Notes: generated from the letters alone by a model not told the origin. 64,000 nt of DNA from Oscillospiraceae bacterium NTUH-002-81 (GCA_032620915.1 CP136052.1:341001-405000); one strand, 5' to 3'; positions 37,257-46,793 are shown, numbered from the stretch's first letter. A program made the numbers and translations.

Positions 37257-38825
37257 TTGGAAATTTTGAGAAAAAACGTACATATGAGCAGGAGAAAATC
37301 CCAGGTCATCAGCCAGGTGACGCTGGACAGCGACTGCAATGTGCCGGACGCCCGGCCAGATGTGGAAAAGCTAGTGCTGGACCGGGGCGAGGTGCGGGTG
37401 GAGGAAGTGAAGCCGGACAAAGACCGGATCAGCCTGAAAGGCTATCTGGAGGTGGAGGTGCTGTATGCGTCCGCCGGTGCCGGGGCGGGCATCCAGGCGG
37501 TGGACACCCGGCTGCCCTTTGACGAAGTCATTCATATGGAAGGCATCGAACCCGGGGACAATCTGAAAATCGACTGGGAGATGGAGGATCTGCGCGTGTC
37601 TGCCATCAATTCCCGGAAGCTGGGCATCCGTTCCATTGTGACGTTTACCGCAGCGGCGGAGGAGATTTATGACGAGGAGCTGGCCCGGGGGCTGGAGCAG
37701 AATGTGGATGTGCAGCAGAAAAACCGGGATATCCGGGTGCTGAAGCTGATGGTGAACAAGAAAGACACTTTCCGGGTGAAGGAGGAGGTGCTGCTGGCCG
37801 GGAATCAGGCCAACATTGCCCAGCTGCTCTGGAAGGATGCCCAGTTACAGGGCGTGGAAACCCGGCTGCTGGACGATCAGGTGTCCCTGAAAGGAGAAAT
37901 TCAGCTGTTTGTCCTGTATGAGGGGGAAAATGAGGATCAGATCCAGTGGGTGTCCAGCCGGATCCCGTTTTCAGGCATGGTGGACGTCAGCGGCTGCAGT
38001 CCGGATATGGTGGGCGATATCCGCGTCAGCATTTTGCAGAAAAACGTGGAGGCGAAGCCAGATCGGGACGGCGAGGAACGGGCGCTCCAGGCAGAGGCTG
38101 TGCTGGAGCTGGATCTGCGGATTTATGAGGAAGAGACCGTGCCTCTGTTGGAGGATGCCTACAGCCTGTCCCGGAAGCTGCTGTTGACCCGGGAACAGGT
38201 GAAGCTGGATACGCTGCGCATGAAAAATTTTGCCAGAGCCACCTACCATGACCGGCTGAAGGTGCGCATGGAGGATCTGTCCGTGCTGCAGATTTTAAGC
38301 TGCACCGGCCGCGTGGTGGTGGAAGAGACGAGACGGGTTGCAGGCGGTCTGGAGGCTGAGGGCGTTGTGCTGGTAGAGATCATTTATATCACCGCCAGTG
38401 ACCGGACGCCGGTGTGCCGGGCCCGGGGCGAGGTGCCCTTTACCCACCTGCTGGAGGTGCCGGAACTGGATGAAAACTGCACGTATACGCTGGACGGGGC
38501 GCTGGAACAGATCTCCGCCTCTATGGTGGATTCAGAGGAAGCGGAAGTGCGGGCTACCATTGATTTTCATTTGCTGGTGCATGCACCGCTGCTCTGCGAA
38601 AATATCCGGGAAATCCAGGAAGCGCCGTTGGATTACAAAGAATTACAGGAACTGCCGGGCATTGTGGGCTGTATTGTGGGAAAACCGGAAGCGCTGTGGG
38701 AGATTGCGAAAAAATATTATACCACGGTGGAAAACATCTGTCGCATGAACGGGATTTCCGGCGATCACATCCGCCCCGGGCAGAAAATCCTGGTGGTAAA
38801 ATCGGTGAAAACAGGAGAAATATAA
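37257..38825 (+). CDS. SPOCS (DUF3794) and LysM domain protein
   Basis: 522 residues. Two to three beta-rich SPOCS/DUF3794 modules (residues ~10-130, ~170-290 and ~310-430; for instance VTLDSDCNVPDARPDVEKLV and the recurring KGYLEVEVLY / KGEIQLFVLY pattern). A C-terminal LysM follows, residues ~465-515 (VGKPEALWEIAKKYYTTVEN, RPGQKILV). Such proteins are found in spore-forming Clostridia and resemble spore coat morphogenetic factors such as SpoVID. TTG start at 37257 with SD AAGGGGGAG. Likely a spore-envelope protein. Confidence 0.82.
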   Translation: MEILRKNVHMSRRKSQVISQVTLDSDCNVPDARPDVEKLVLDRGEVRVEEVKPDKDRISLKGYLEVEVLYASAGAGAGIQAVDTRLPFDEVIHMEGIEPGDNLKIDWEMEDLRVSAINSRKLGIRSIVTFTAAAEEIYDEELARGLEQNVDVQQKNRDIRVLKLMVNKKDTFRVKEEVLLAGNQANIAQLLWKDAQLQGVETRLLDDQVSLKGEIQLFVLYEGENEDQIQWVSSRIPFSGMVDVSGCSPDMVGDIRVSILQKNVEAKPDRDGEERALQAEAVLELDLRIYEEETVPLLEDAYSLSRKLLLTREQVKLDTLRMKNFARATYHDRLKVRMEDLSVLQILSCTGRVVVEETRRVAGGLEAEGVVLVEIIYITASDRTPVCRARGEVPFTHLLEVPELDENCTYTLDGALEQISASMVDSEEAEVRATIDFHLLVHAPLLCENIREIQEAPLDYKELQELPGIVGCIVGKPEALWEIAKKYYTTVENICRMNGISGDHIRPGQKILVVKSVKTGEI

Positions 38826-38839
38826 CTGACCAGAATTAG

Positions 38840-38869
38840 TTGATTTTTTTACGGTATTTGCGGTATAAT
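38840..38869 (+). promoter_or_regulatory. promoter of ispE
   Basis: TTGATT (38840-38845), 18-bp spacer, perfect TATAAT (38864-38869), 37 bp before the start codon. Confidence 0.65.
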
Positions 38870-38906
38870 AAAATGTATACAAAATACAGGGGGAATACAA
38901 AGGACA

Positions 38907-39794
38907 ATGGATACGATCAGGCTGAAAGCACTTGCCAAAATCAACATAGGACTGGATGTTTTGAGACGCCGGGAGGATGGGTACCATGATGTAAAGATGA
39001 TCATGCAGACCGTGGGCATCTACGATCAGATATGCCTGAACCGGGAGAAAACGCCGGGTATTCGGGTGAAGACCAATCTTTTCTATCTGCCGGACAATGA
39101 AAATAATCTGGTGTATAAGGCGGCAAAGCTTCTGATGGATGAATTTTCCATCGAGGACGGCGTTTCCATTGATCTGAACAAATATATTCCGGTGGCTGCC
39201 GGGATGGCCGGCGGCAGCTCTGATGCGGCCAGTGTGCTCTATGGCATGAATAAAATGTTTTCACTGGGGCTTTCCCAGGACGAACTGATGCGGCGGGGCG
39301 TGAAGATCGGCGCGGATGTGCCCTACTGCATCATGCGGGGAACAGCGCTGGCTGAGGGCATCGGAGAAATCCTGACGCCGCTGCCGCCCATGCCGGCCTG
39401 CTTTGTGCTGGTGGCCAAACCGGGCATCAGCGTTTCTACAAAATTTGTCTATGAGAATCTCCACGCCAACGATCTGCGGCCGGAGCAGCATCCCGACATT
39501 GATGCGGCCATTGCGGGCATCCGGGCGGGGGATCTGAAAGCGACGGCCCAAGCCATGGGCAATGTGCTGGAGCTGGTGACGGCCAGGGAATATCCGGTCA
39601 TCGAGGAGATCAAGAACTTTATGAAAAAGCGGGGGGCGCTCAATGCCATGATGAGCGGCAGCGGCCCTACGGTATTTGGCCTGTTTGAAAACAAGACGAC
39701 GGCGAGAAATGCGTTTTATCAGCTGCGCCGGACAAACCTTGCCAAACAGGTATACCTTACCGAAATATACAATAACAGGAGGCAGCGGGTATGA
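38907..39794 (+). CDS. ispE: 4-diphosphocytidyl-2-C-methyl-D-erythritol kinase
   Basis: 295-residue GHMP kinase of the non-mevalonate (MEP) isoprenoid pathway. KALAKINIGLDVLRRREDGY at the start, ATP loop PVAAGMAGGSSDAASVLYGM, and C-terminal MMSGSGPTVFGLF are the three GHMP motifs. SD AGGGGGAA precedes the ATG. It overlaps the following GntR gene by 4 bp. Confidence 0.95.
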   Translation: MDTIRLKALAKINIGLDVLRRREDGYHDVKMIMQTVGIYDQICLNREKTPGIRVKTNLFYLPDNENNLVYKAAKLLMDEFSIEDGVSIDLNKYIPVAAGMAGGSSDAASVLYGMNKMFSLGLSQDELMRRGVKIGADVPYCIMRGTALAEGIGEILTPLPPMPACFVLVAKPGISVSTKFVYENLHANDLRPEQHPDIDAAIAGIRAGDLKATAQAMGNVLELVTAREYPVIEEIKNFMKKRGALNAMMSGSGPTVFGLFENKTTARNAFYQLRRTNLAKQVYLTEIYNNRRQRV

Positions 39795-40471
39795 TGGAAG
39801 ACAGCATGAAGGATATGATGGACGAGTATCTCCCTCTGCGTGATGTGGTTTTTCACACACTGCGAAGAGCGATCCTCAAGGGAGAGTTAAAGCCGGGCGA
39901 GCGGCTCATGGAGGTGCAGCTGGCCAATCGGCTGGGCGTCAGCCGGACGCCGGTGCGGGAGGCGATCCGGAAACTGGAGCTGGAAGGCCTGGTTACCATG
40001 ATCCCCAGGAGGGGCGCAGAGGTGGCAGAGATCACCGAGAAGAATATGCGGGATGTGCTGGAGGTGCGCCGTGCACTGGAGGAACTTGCGGTGAAGATCG
40101 CCTGCGAGAAGATGACAGATGAAGAGATCGAACTGCTGCGGCAGTCATCAAAAAAGTTCCGGGATACGATGTATAACGACAATCTGACGGCCATTGCGGA
40201 AAACGATGTGGAATTCCACGAGATTATTTATGATGCTACCGGCAACAAGCGTCTCATCCAGATCCTGAACAATCTGCGGGAGCAGATGTATCGATACCGG
40301 GTGGAATATCTGAAGGATTACAACTGCCACGGCATTCTGGCCGATGAGCATGACGAGATCGTGGAGGCGCTGGAGCGGCGGGATCAGGCGACCGCCTGCC
40401 GGGCCATTGTGGATCACATCAATAACCAGGAAATGAGCATTATCAACAGCATTAAGGAAAAACAGGAATAG
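39791..40471 (+). CDS. GntR family regulator, FCD (FadR) subfamily
   Basis: 226 residues. N-terminal winged HTH (LRRAILKGELKPGERLMEVQ, GVSRTPVREAIRKLELEGLV) and a C-terminal all-helical FCD ligand domain with conserved metal-site histidines (VEFHEIIYDATGN, ALERRDQATACRAIVDHI). ispE-gntR is a common Lachnospiraceae arrangement, but the ligand is not known. ATGA-type overlap with ispE suggests co-translation. Confidence 0.9.
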   Translation: MMEDSMKDMMDEYLPLRDVVFHTLRRAILKGELKPGERLMEVQLANRLGVSRTPVREAIRKLELEGLVTMIPRRGAEVAEITEKNMRDVLEVRRALEELAVKIACEKMTDEEIELLRQSSKKFRDTMYNDNLTAIAENDVEFHEIIYDATGNKRLIQILNNLREQMYRYRVEYLKDYNCHGILADEHDEIVEALERRDQATACRAIVDHINNQEMSIINSIKEKQE

Positions 40472-40560
40472 AAATATTATTTATAGAAAGAATATGATGA
40501 AAAAAGGGGCTGACGGGAGTTGGCCTCTTTTTTGGGAATAGAATAGATGAAAATGTGGCA

Positions 40561-40584
40561 ACCTCCTGATAAAAAGCAGGAGGT
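40561..40584 (+). promoter_or_regulatory. SD-sequestering hairpin of spoIIR
   Basis: ACCTCCTG (40561-40568) pairs perfectly with CAGGAGGT (40577-40584), which is the Shine-Dalgarno of spoIIR 6 nt before its ATG. Confidence 0.65.
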
Positions 40585-40590
40585 GTTCTT

Positions 40591-41214
40591 ATGTTGCTTG
40601 AAAAAATAAGGAAGTATGTGGTGCCCCTGGCACTGGCAGCAGGCGTTCTATGCGCGGGGATCGGCGCCTGGTGGGATATCCGGGCTGCCAAAATTCAGCA
40701 GGGAATTGCCGCCCAGGTGATCCGGTTTCATGTGCTGGCGGACAGTGACAGCGCCTGGGATCAGGCCAATAAGCTGGCTGTCCGGGATACGGTGCTGGAT
40801 TATTTGAACGATGTTCTGCCAGAAAATATGAATGTTGTTCAAACGGCGAATTTCATCGAAAATCATCTGAAAAATATCCGGCAGGTTGCCGAAGAAACAT
40901 TGGCGCAGAGAGACTGCAGCGACCCGGTGCAGGCGCGGCTTGTACAGGATGATTTCCCGGAGAAAACCTACGGAGACTGCACGTTTCCGGCAGGAACCTA
41001 CGAGGCGCTGCGCATCAGCATTGGCCGGGCAGAGGGGCATAACTGGTGGTGCATGATCTACCCGGGGCTGTGTTTTAACGGGGAAAGTGGCTTTTCCATT
41101 TCGGAAGAAAATAAAACGCTGCTAAGGGGCGTGCTGACGGAAGAGGAATTCCAGACGGTGGCCGGGGAAGGAAGGATCCGTCTGGGCTTTAAAATTCTGG
41201 GATTTTTGGAGTGA
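40591..41214 (+). CDS. spoIIR: stage II sporulation protein R
   Basis: 207 residues. Forespore-made secreted signal that triggers SpoIIGA to process pro-sigma-E in the mother cell. N-terminal signal/anchor (VVPLALAAGVLCAGIGAWW) and the family block QVIRFHVLADSDSAWDQ..LKL-like region followed by VRDTVLDYL and AEGHNWWCMIYPGLCF. Its SD is in a hairpin. Convergent with DUF2508, overlapping it by 26 bp. Confidence 0.93.
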   Translation: MLLEKIRKYVVPLALAAGVLCAGIGAWWDIRAAKIQQGIAAQVIRFHVLADSDSAWDQANKLAVRDTVLDYLNDVLPENMNVVQTANFIENHLKNIRQVAEETLAQRDCSDPVQARLVQDDFPEKTYGDCTFPAGTYEALRISIGRAEGHNWWCMIYPGLCFNGESGFSISEENKTLLRGVLTEEEFQTVAGEGRIRLGFKILGFLE

Positions 41215-41413
41215 TCTGCAGCTGCTTTGCCATTTTCAAAAGATATTTATATTTTTGTTGAACAGCGTTCACTTCATAAATGTAGCAGTCAATGAGATCC
41301 GGGTCAACCACATTTTCAAAGTGATCATAGGCATTGTCAAGCGCCTGTTTTGTGCGGGCCAGATCCTCCAGGATCAGATTTTTTTCATATTCGCGCACAG
41401 TCATATACTTCAT
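41189..41413 (-). CDS. DUF2508 (YaaL-like) protein
   Basis: 74 residues, highly charged helical protein: EYEKNLILEDLARTKQALDN..ENVVDPDLIDCYIYEVNAVQQK is the DUF2508 signature. Start ATG 41413 (SD AAAGGCGG) is preferred over an upstream ATG at 41521. In many Firmicutes this gene lies co-directionally before bofA; here it is divergent from bofA and overlaps the 3' end of spoIIR. Function unknown. Confidence 0.82.
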   Translation of the reverse strand: MKYMTVREYEKNLILEDLARTKQALDNAYDHFENVVDPDLIDCYIYEVNAVQQKYKYLLKMAKQLQITPKIPEF

Positions 41414-41561
41414 ATACGGTACCGCCTTTCTGTCGGGGCTGGATAATATTTCCTGTCCTTTCAGTATAAGCAGAAGAGAAAATATTATACCCGCTTCGCA
41501 TAATTTTTGCCGGACGTCCATATTATTTAGCAGAAGACAGACGCAATGAGGCTGGTGCGCA

Positions 41562-41858
41562 ATGAGAATGGAAGGAATACAGGGGATGCTGAATCAGGAA
41601 ACTGCCGGATGGATCGTGGGCATGTGTGCCCTGGTGCTGCTCATCGGCCTGGGCGGTCGGTATATGAGAAGACTGGCGGCAGTGGCGCTGCGGGCGGCGG
41701 CGGGAACGGCAGGCATCTATTGTCTGGATCTGCTGTTTACGGCTTTGGGGATCGGGCTTCATGCTGGGATCAATTTGTTCAATATGCTGGTGGTCGGAGT
41801 CCTTGGTTTGCCGGGGATTGGGCTTTTGTACGCGGTTCTGGCGATTAAAACATTGTGA
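41562..41858 (+). CDS. bofA: pro-sigma-K processing inhibitor BofA family protein
   Basis: 98-residue membrane protein with two to three helices (AGWIVGMCALVLLIGLG; NMLVVGVLGLPGIGLLYAVL). The C-terminal GINLFNMLVVGVLGLPGIG is the BofA hallmark. In Bacillus it holds the SpoIVFB protease inactive until late sporulation. Start at ATG 41562 or 41568. A TATAAT at 41927 and some unpaired spacer sequence separate it from the tad locus. Confidence 0.9.
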   Translation: MRMEGIQGMLNQETAGWIVGMCALVLLIGLGGRYMRRLAAVALRAAAGTAGIYCLDLLFTALGIGLHAGINLFNMLVVGVLGLPGIGLLYAVLAIKTL

Positions 41859-42150
41859 AAAACCGATAAAACGGGGGAAGTACGGTTTGGTGATTTGCGC
41901 CATAGACGACTGTCTGGGGCGCTGCTATAATGCAATCATACAGCAAGCGCTGTATAAAAACTCTCACAGAACGGATCCGTTCTGGGCGGCGGACAAGCTG
42001 CCATCTTTGCAGGTTCCTGCAAATTTTCAGAAATATAGGAAACATTTACTTGCCGAAAATTTTGGCCGAACGGAGAATGGCAAGGTGTTTTGTCTGCGTA
42101 GATGCAAATCTGCAGGGAATCGGCAGAGAACATGGAAAGGGGTATGATCA

Positions 42151-43183
42151 ATGGCAGAAGAAATGAGTACGCGGGGACGAGGCATCTGTGCGGTATGTGA
42201 CAAAGAAGCAGTGTACGCGGGACAGCTGACAGAATATTTCAGTGCGAAGGGAGGACTGCCTTTTGAGGTGCAGGCGTTTTCTTCGACAGAACCGCTGGAA
42301 GCCTATGCCAGAGAGCACCCCATCGACCTGTTGCTCATTTCGCCGGATCTGTTGTCGGAGAAACTGAAGCAGCTGAAGGTGAAGAAGATCATGCTGTTGT
42401 CGGACGGCAGTCAGCCGAAGGGGGAGAATCTCCCCTCCACGTATAAGTATCAGTCTTCTGAGGGGATCTTGCGGGAAGTGCTGGATTGCTATGGAACAGT
42501 AGTGGAACCGGAGCGGACGTCCCAGGTCAGAATGCAGCGGGCACAGTTTCTGGGCGTGTATTCCCCGGTGAGAAGATGCGGGCGGACATCGTTTGCCCTG
42601 ATGCTGGGGCAGGTGCTGGCCGCAGACAGCCGTGTGCTGTATCTGAATTTTGAGGAATACTCTGGATTTCGGGGCCTTTTTGGCGTGCCGGATCGGGATT
42701 TCTCGGAATTGTTGCTTCATCTTCTGCAGGGGCGTCCCGGGGTATTTGGAAAGCTGCGGGAGCTGGTACAGCCTCTGGGGCGGATGGACTATATTCCGCC
42801 GGGCACCTCCCATACGGATCTCAAAGTGATGGAATGGGAACACTGGGAGCGGCTGCTGGAAAGCATCCGGGAGGAAGATGGCTATGACTGGGTCATCCTG
42901 GATCTGGGGGACTGCCTGGAAGGCCTGTTCTCCATTCTGGATCAGTGCGACAGGATTTACGTACCGGTGAAGGACGACCCGGTATCCGCGGCCAAGCTGG
43001 AACAGTTTCTGTGGGTATGCGAAAGCCTCGGTTTTCAGACAGGGGAGCACCGGCTATTTCAGGTGACACCGCCCCCCGGAGGATCTGCAGCGCATCCTGC
43101 AGGAGGACTGTGAGGATACGGCACTTTACCGGTATGTAGAGCGGCTGCTGGGAGACAGGGCAACATCAGCAGGGGGTGTCTGA
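42151..43183 (+). CDS. tadZ: TadZ/CpaE-like pilus-assembly ATPase, frameshifted as sequenced
   Basis: First gene of a Tad (Flp pilus) locus; TadZ localises the assembly machinery at the membrane. N-terminal receiver-like domain (residues ~1-120) and a MinD/ParA-like domain in which the Walker A is degenerate (GVYSPVRRCGRTSFAL). The frame breaks at the C6 run 43072-43077: after FQVTPP the family-like continuation PEDLQRILQEDCEDTALYRY lies one frame later and stops at 43183. Removing one C gives about 343 residues. Confidence 0.82.
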
Positions 43184-43214
43184 CGAAAAGACGATCGAAG
43201 GAAGGTGAGAAGCT

Positions 43215-44483
43215 GTGAATGCGGAGCAGGTAGAGCGGCTGCGGGAGCGGGCCATCGGGGAACTTCGTATGGCAGATGATGCTGCTGATGAAGAAACCGC
43301 GGGCGTGATCAATCATCTGGCCGCCGGGGAAGGCAGGCTTGCTTATGTGCCGCTGCGGGAGAAGGCAGATGTGGCTCGAACGGTGTTCAACTCTATCCGA
43401 CGGCTGGATATTTTGCAGGAACTTCTGGACGATGAGAAGATTACCGAAATTATGGTAAATGGAACTGTTGTCTTTGTGGAAGAGGACGGCAGGATCCGCA
43501 AATGGGAGAAAGAATTCTCATCGACAGAGGTGGTGGAGAATCTTGTACAGCGTATTGCCGGACGATGTAATCGGATCGTCAATACGAGACAGCCGATGAC
43601 CGATGCCAGACTGGAAGACGGTTCCCGAGTACATATGATCATTCCGCCTGCTTCTGTGGACGGGCCGGTGATCACGATCCGGCGATTCCCACAGAATCCC
43701 ATCCGCATGCAGGATCTGCTTGCCTGGAAATCCATTACAGGAGAGGCGGCAGATTTCCTCATCTGCCTGGTGAAAGCAGGGTACAATTTGTTCGTCAGCG
43801 GAGGGACAGGAAGCGGCAAGACAACGTTCCTGAATGTGCTGTCCGGGTATATTCCCGTCCAGGAGCGAGTGGTGGTGATCGAGGATAATGCGGAGCTGCA
43901 GATCCGGGGACTGCCCAATCTGGTGCGGCTGGAAGCCAGAGGAAAGAATCTGGAGGGAGAAAACGAGATCACCATCCGGACGCTGGTGCGGGCAGCCCTG
44001 CGGATGCGGCCCAACCGGATCATCATCGGGGAAGTGCGGGGAGAAGAAGCGATCGATCTTTTGCAGAGTATGAATACCGGCCATGACGGTTCCTTAAGTA
44101 CGGGACATGCCAACAGCACAAGAGATATGCTGAGCCGACTGGAGACGATGGTACTGATGGGAATGGATATTCCCATGGAGGCGATCCGCAGGCAGATTGC
44201 GTCAGGCATTGACATTCTTGTGCATCTGGGGCGTCTGCGGGATGGCAGCCGCCGGGTGCTGGAAATCTCGGAAATGCTTGGTGTGCAGGGGGAGGTCCAG
44301 ATCCAGCCGCTGTTTGCGTTCGAAGAGCAGGGCGAAGCAGAAGACGGACGGGTACTGGGAAGGCTACAGAAGAAAAAGGAACTGTTTCACCGGGAGAAGC
44401 TGCTGGCAGCGGGAATTTCCCTCGGGACGGATCCCAAGTGGGAGGAAGAAATGAAAGCTGCGGAAGAACAGAATCCGGCGTGA
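43215..44483 (+). CDS. tadA: Tad secretion ATPase, TadA/CpaF family
   Basis: 422-residue hexameric ATPase that powers pilus assembly. Walker A SGGTGSGKTTFLN, Asp box (VVVIEDNAELQIR), Walker B RPNRIIIGEVRGEEA and His box TGHDGSLSTGHANS are all present and in order. GTG start at 43215 with SD AAGGTGAG. Lies 31 bp after tadZ in a single operon-like array. Confidence 0.95.
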   Translation: MNAEQVERLRERAIGELRMADDAADEETAGVINHLAAGEGRLAYVPLREKADVARTVFNSIRRLDILQELLDDEKITEIMVNGTVVFVEEDGRIRKWEKEFSSTEVVENLVQRIAGRCNRIVNTRQPMTDARLEDGSRVHMIIPPASVDGPVITIRRFPQNPIRMQDLLAWKSITGEAADFLICLVKAGYNLFVSGGTGSGKTTFLNVLSGYIPVQERVVVIEDNAELQIRGLPNLVRLEARGKNLEGENEITIRTLVRAALRMRPNRIIIGEVRGEEAIDLLQSMNTGHDGSLSTGHANSTRDMLSRLETMVLMGMDIPMEAIRRQIASGIDILVHLGRLRDGSRRVLEISEMLGVQGEVQIQPLFAFEEQGEAEDGRVLGRLQKKKELFHREKLLAAGISLGTDPKWEEEMKAAEEQNPA

Positions 44484-44647
44484 TCCTGAAAATAAGGAAA
44501 TAAGGTTTTTGGGAGAAGAGACAAGCTGGAAAATCGGAGGCAGCGACGTTCGTTATATGAAAGGTAAGATCGTGTCCTGTGAATCACAGGAAAGCAAGGA
44601 GTTGTGCGGGTGGCAGATAAAATGTTGGAGATGCAGGGGGATGGAAT

Positions 44648-45448
44648 ATGTGGCTAACAGACAGATTGTTTTGGAAACAGGGCAGGCATGCGAGGGCACC
44701 GACCGTCCGACCCAGAGGATTTCAGACCGCGCTTTCCACAAAGGAGAAGTGGCAGCTGGTGGCGGAATGGGCAGTTCTGAGTGGCGTGGGAGCATGGCTG
44801 TTTTACGATTCCTGGTGGGCATTGCTCCCACTGGCGGTGTGTTTCCCTTTTTACAGAGGGTTTCGAAGGGAAGCGCTTCTGCGAAAACGGCGGATGCGGT
44901 ATGCGTCGGAATTTCAGGAAGGGATGCAGGCCATGGCGGCTTCCATCCGGGCAGGAGACAGCGCAGAGCGGGCTGTTCTGGAAGCACTCAAAGATCTTCG
45001 CTCTATTCATGGAAAGGATACTGCCATGATGGAGGAACTGGAGTTGATGACGCGGGAATTGTCCATGAATCGGACGCCGGAACAACTCTTATCAGAACTG
45101 GCAGACCGGAGCGGGCTGGAGGATGCGGTCTGTTTTGCGGATATTTTTCATGCGGCTAAGCGTACTGGGGGCAATCTGGTACAGATTATGGAACAGACGG
45201 CGGACATTATGGAGGCGCGGGAAACGGTGCAGAGAGAGATCGAAGTGCTGACGGCGGGCAGAAGATATGAGCAGCGGATCATGTGTATGATTCCCTTTGG
45301 CATTATTCTGTATATCCGGACAGGTTCACCGGGATATCTGGACGCACTTTATCATTGTGGTGCCGGGATATGCATGATGACATTGTGTCTTGTTATTTAT
45401 GCAGCGGCAGTTTACCTGGGAGGTCGGGTGTTGCAGATTGAAGTTTGA
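44648..45448 (+). CDS. tadB: Tad inner-membrane protein TadB (T2SF domain)
   Basis: 266 residues. Helix pair LVAEWAVLSGVGAWLFYDSW..LLPLAVCFPF, a cytoplasmic T2SS-F domain (SEFQEGMQAMAASIRAGDSA, ELSMNRTPEQLLSELADRSG, DIFHAAKRTGGNLVQIMEQT) and C-terminal helices. TadB forms the membrane platform with TadC. SD AGGGGGA precedes ATG 44648. The 164-bp gap after tadA has no separate convincing gene. Confidence 0.9.
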   Translation: MWLTDRLFWKQGRHARAPTVRPRGFQTALSTKEKWQLVAEWAVLSGVGAWLFYDSWWALLPLAVCFPFYRGFRREALLRKRRMRYASEFQEGMQAMAASIRAGDSAERAVLEALKDLRSIHGKDTAMMEELELMTRELSMNRTPEQLLSELADRSGLEDAVCFADIFHAAKRTGGNLVQIMEQTADIMEARETVQREIEVLTAGRRYEQRIMCMIPFGIILYIRTGSPGYLDALYHCGAGICMMTLCLVIYAAAVYLGGRVLQIEV

Positions 45449-46793
45449 CAGACTGGTGGAATGGATTTACAGGAGTCGGTTCTACCAGACATTTTTCAAA
45501 GACAGAGGACTGCTGGGAGAACAGCTGATGCTGCTTCATCCGGGTAAAAAGAAAGAACAGCTGTTGGAGCAGTACCATTGCAAAAAGATCCGGGAATTCC
45601 TGATCTGCTGTCTGGTCTGTCTGCTGCTGGCAGTCTGCGGCGTTGTCTGGGGCTTGTATCAGCGGCAGCAGCTGGAAGTAAGCTTTGTGGAGCGTCCATC
45701 CTATCATCAGGGAGACCGGCAGGAAACATTGGAGGCAGTACGGCAGGATGGCACAAAGGAAACGGTATCTTTACAGCTTTCCGAGCGAGTATATACTGCG
45801 GCGGAGGCAAAAGAACGCCTGAAAGAGGCCATGGATTTGCTGGACAAGGCGTTTCTGGGAGAAAACAGCAGCCCTCATCGGGTGGATCTGCCGCTGGTGT
45901 TTGAGACAGAACCGCTGGAAGGTGTGGTGGTACAGTGGATGACGGATCAGCCGGACGTGCTGAACAGTGCCGGACAGATTGCGGACAGCTTTGCGGAAGA
46001 AGCAGGGGAACTGGTACAGGTACGGGCTGTGATTGCCTGTCAGCAGGAGGAAGCCGTCTATACGAGAGAAGTGATGGTATATCCGCTCCGTAAGACAGAC
46101 GGGGAAGCTTTTCGGCGGAAAACGGATCATGCACTGGAAAAAGCTGATCAGGAATCTCTGCAGGAAGAAGGCTTTTCCCTGCCGGAACAGATAGACGGAG
46201 AAAACGTCACCTTTCGGAAAAGAGCCGGAAAAGAATTCTGGTTCCTGTCGCTGCTGCTGTTTCTGGCGGGAATCCTGCTGTATATCTGCCGGGATGAACG
46301 GATCACCGGGGAGACGGAAAAACGGCGGGCGCAGCTGCTGGCGGATTATCCGGGACTGGTCAGTAAGCTGACGGTTCTTATGCGGGCCGGACTGACGGTG
46401 CAGACTGCTTTTGGACGGATCGCCATGGATTACCGCAGAAGAAAAGAACAGGAAGGAATTTATCGTTATGCCTACGAGGATCTGACGCTGTCTTACTACG
46501 AGATGGTGAACGGTATTTCAGAGGGGAGAGCCTGCGAACAGTATGGGAAGCGGTGTGGACTTTTACCCTATATGCGGCTGGGCGGTCTGCTGGCGCAAAA
46601 CAGCAGAAAAGGAAATCATAAACTGCTGGAAAGCCTGGGGCAGGAGTCGCGGGAAGCGTTTGAGGAACAGAAAAGAAGAGCGAGAAAGACCGGGGAAGAA
46701 GCGGGTACACGGATGCTTCTGCCAATGCTTCTCATGCTGGTGGTGACCATTGTGATCATTCTTTACCCGGCTTTCGCAGCTTTTCAACTATAA
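45438..46793 (+). CDS. tadC: TadC-like platform protein with large extra domain
   Basis: About 451 residues. C-terminal ~180 residues are the TadC T2SF domain (LLADYPGLVSKLTVLMRAGL, ARKTGEEAGTRMLLPMLLML). Between an N-terminal helix (REFLICCLVCLLLAVCGVVW) and a second helix (WFLSLLLFLAGILLYICR) there is an unusual ~180-residue predicted extracytoplasmic insert with the repeat-like RQDGTKETVSLQLSERVYTA. TTG 45438 overlaps the tadB end by 11 bp and is the likely start; an upstream ATG at 45390 is possible. Confidence 0.8.
   Translation: MKFDRLVEWIYRSRFYQTFFKDRGLLGEQLMLLHPGKKKEQLLEQYHCKKIREFLICCLVCLLLAVCGVVWGLYQRQQLEVSFVERPSYHQGDRQETLEAVRQDGTKETVSLQLSERVYTAAEAKERLKEAMDLLDKAFLGENSSPHRVDLPLVFETEPLEGVVVQWMTDQPDVLNSAGQIADSFAEEAGELVQVRAVIACQQEEAVYTREVMVYPLRKTDGEAFRRKTDHALEKADQESLQEEGFSLPEQIDGENVTFRKRAGKEFWFLSLLLFLAGILLYICRDERITGETEKRRAQLLADYPGLVSKLTVLMRAGLTVQTAFGRIAMDYRRRKEQEGIYRYAYEDLTLSYYEMVNGISEGRACEQYGKRCGLLPYMRLGGLLAQNSRKGNHKLLESLGQESREAFEEQKRRARKTGEEAGTRMLLPMLLMLVVTIVIILYPAFAAFQL

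Noticed and set aside
44509..45159. Plus-strand frame of 216 codons between tadA and tadB
   Set aside because: Overlaps tadB in another frame; composition is Gly/Arg-rich as expected for a shifted reading. The first part (CWRC) is weakly zinc-finger-like but unsupported.
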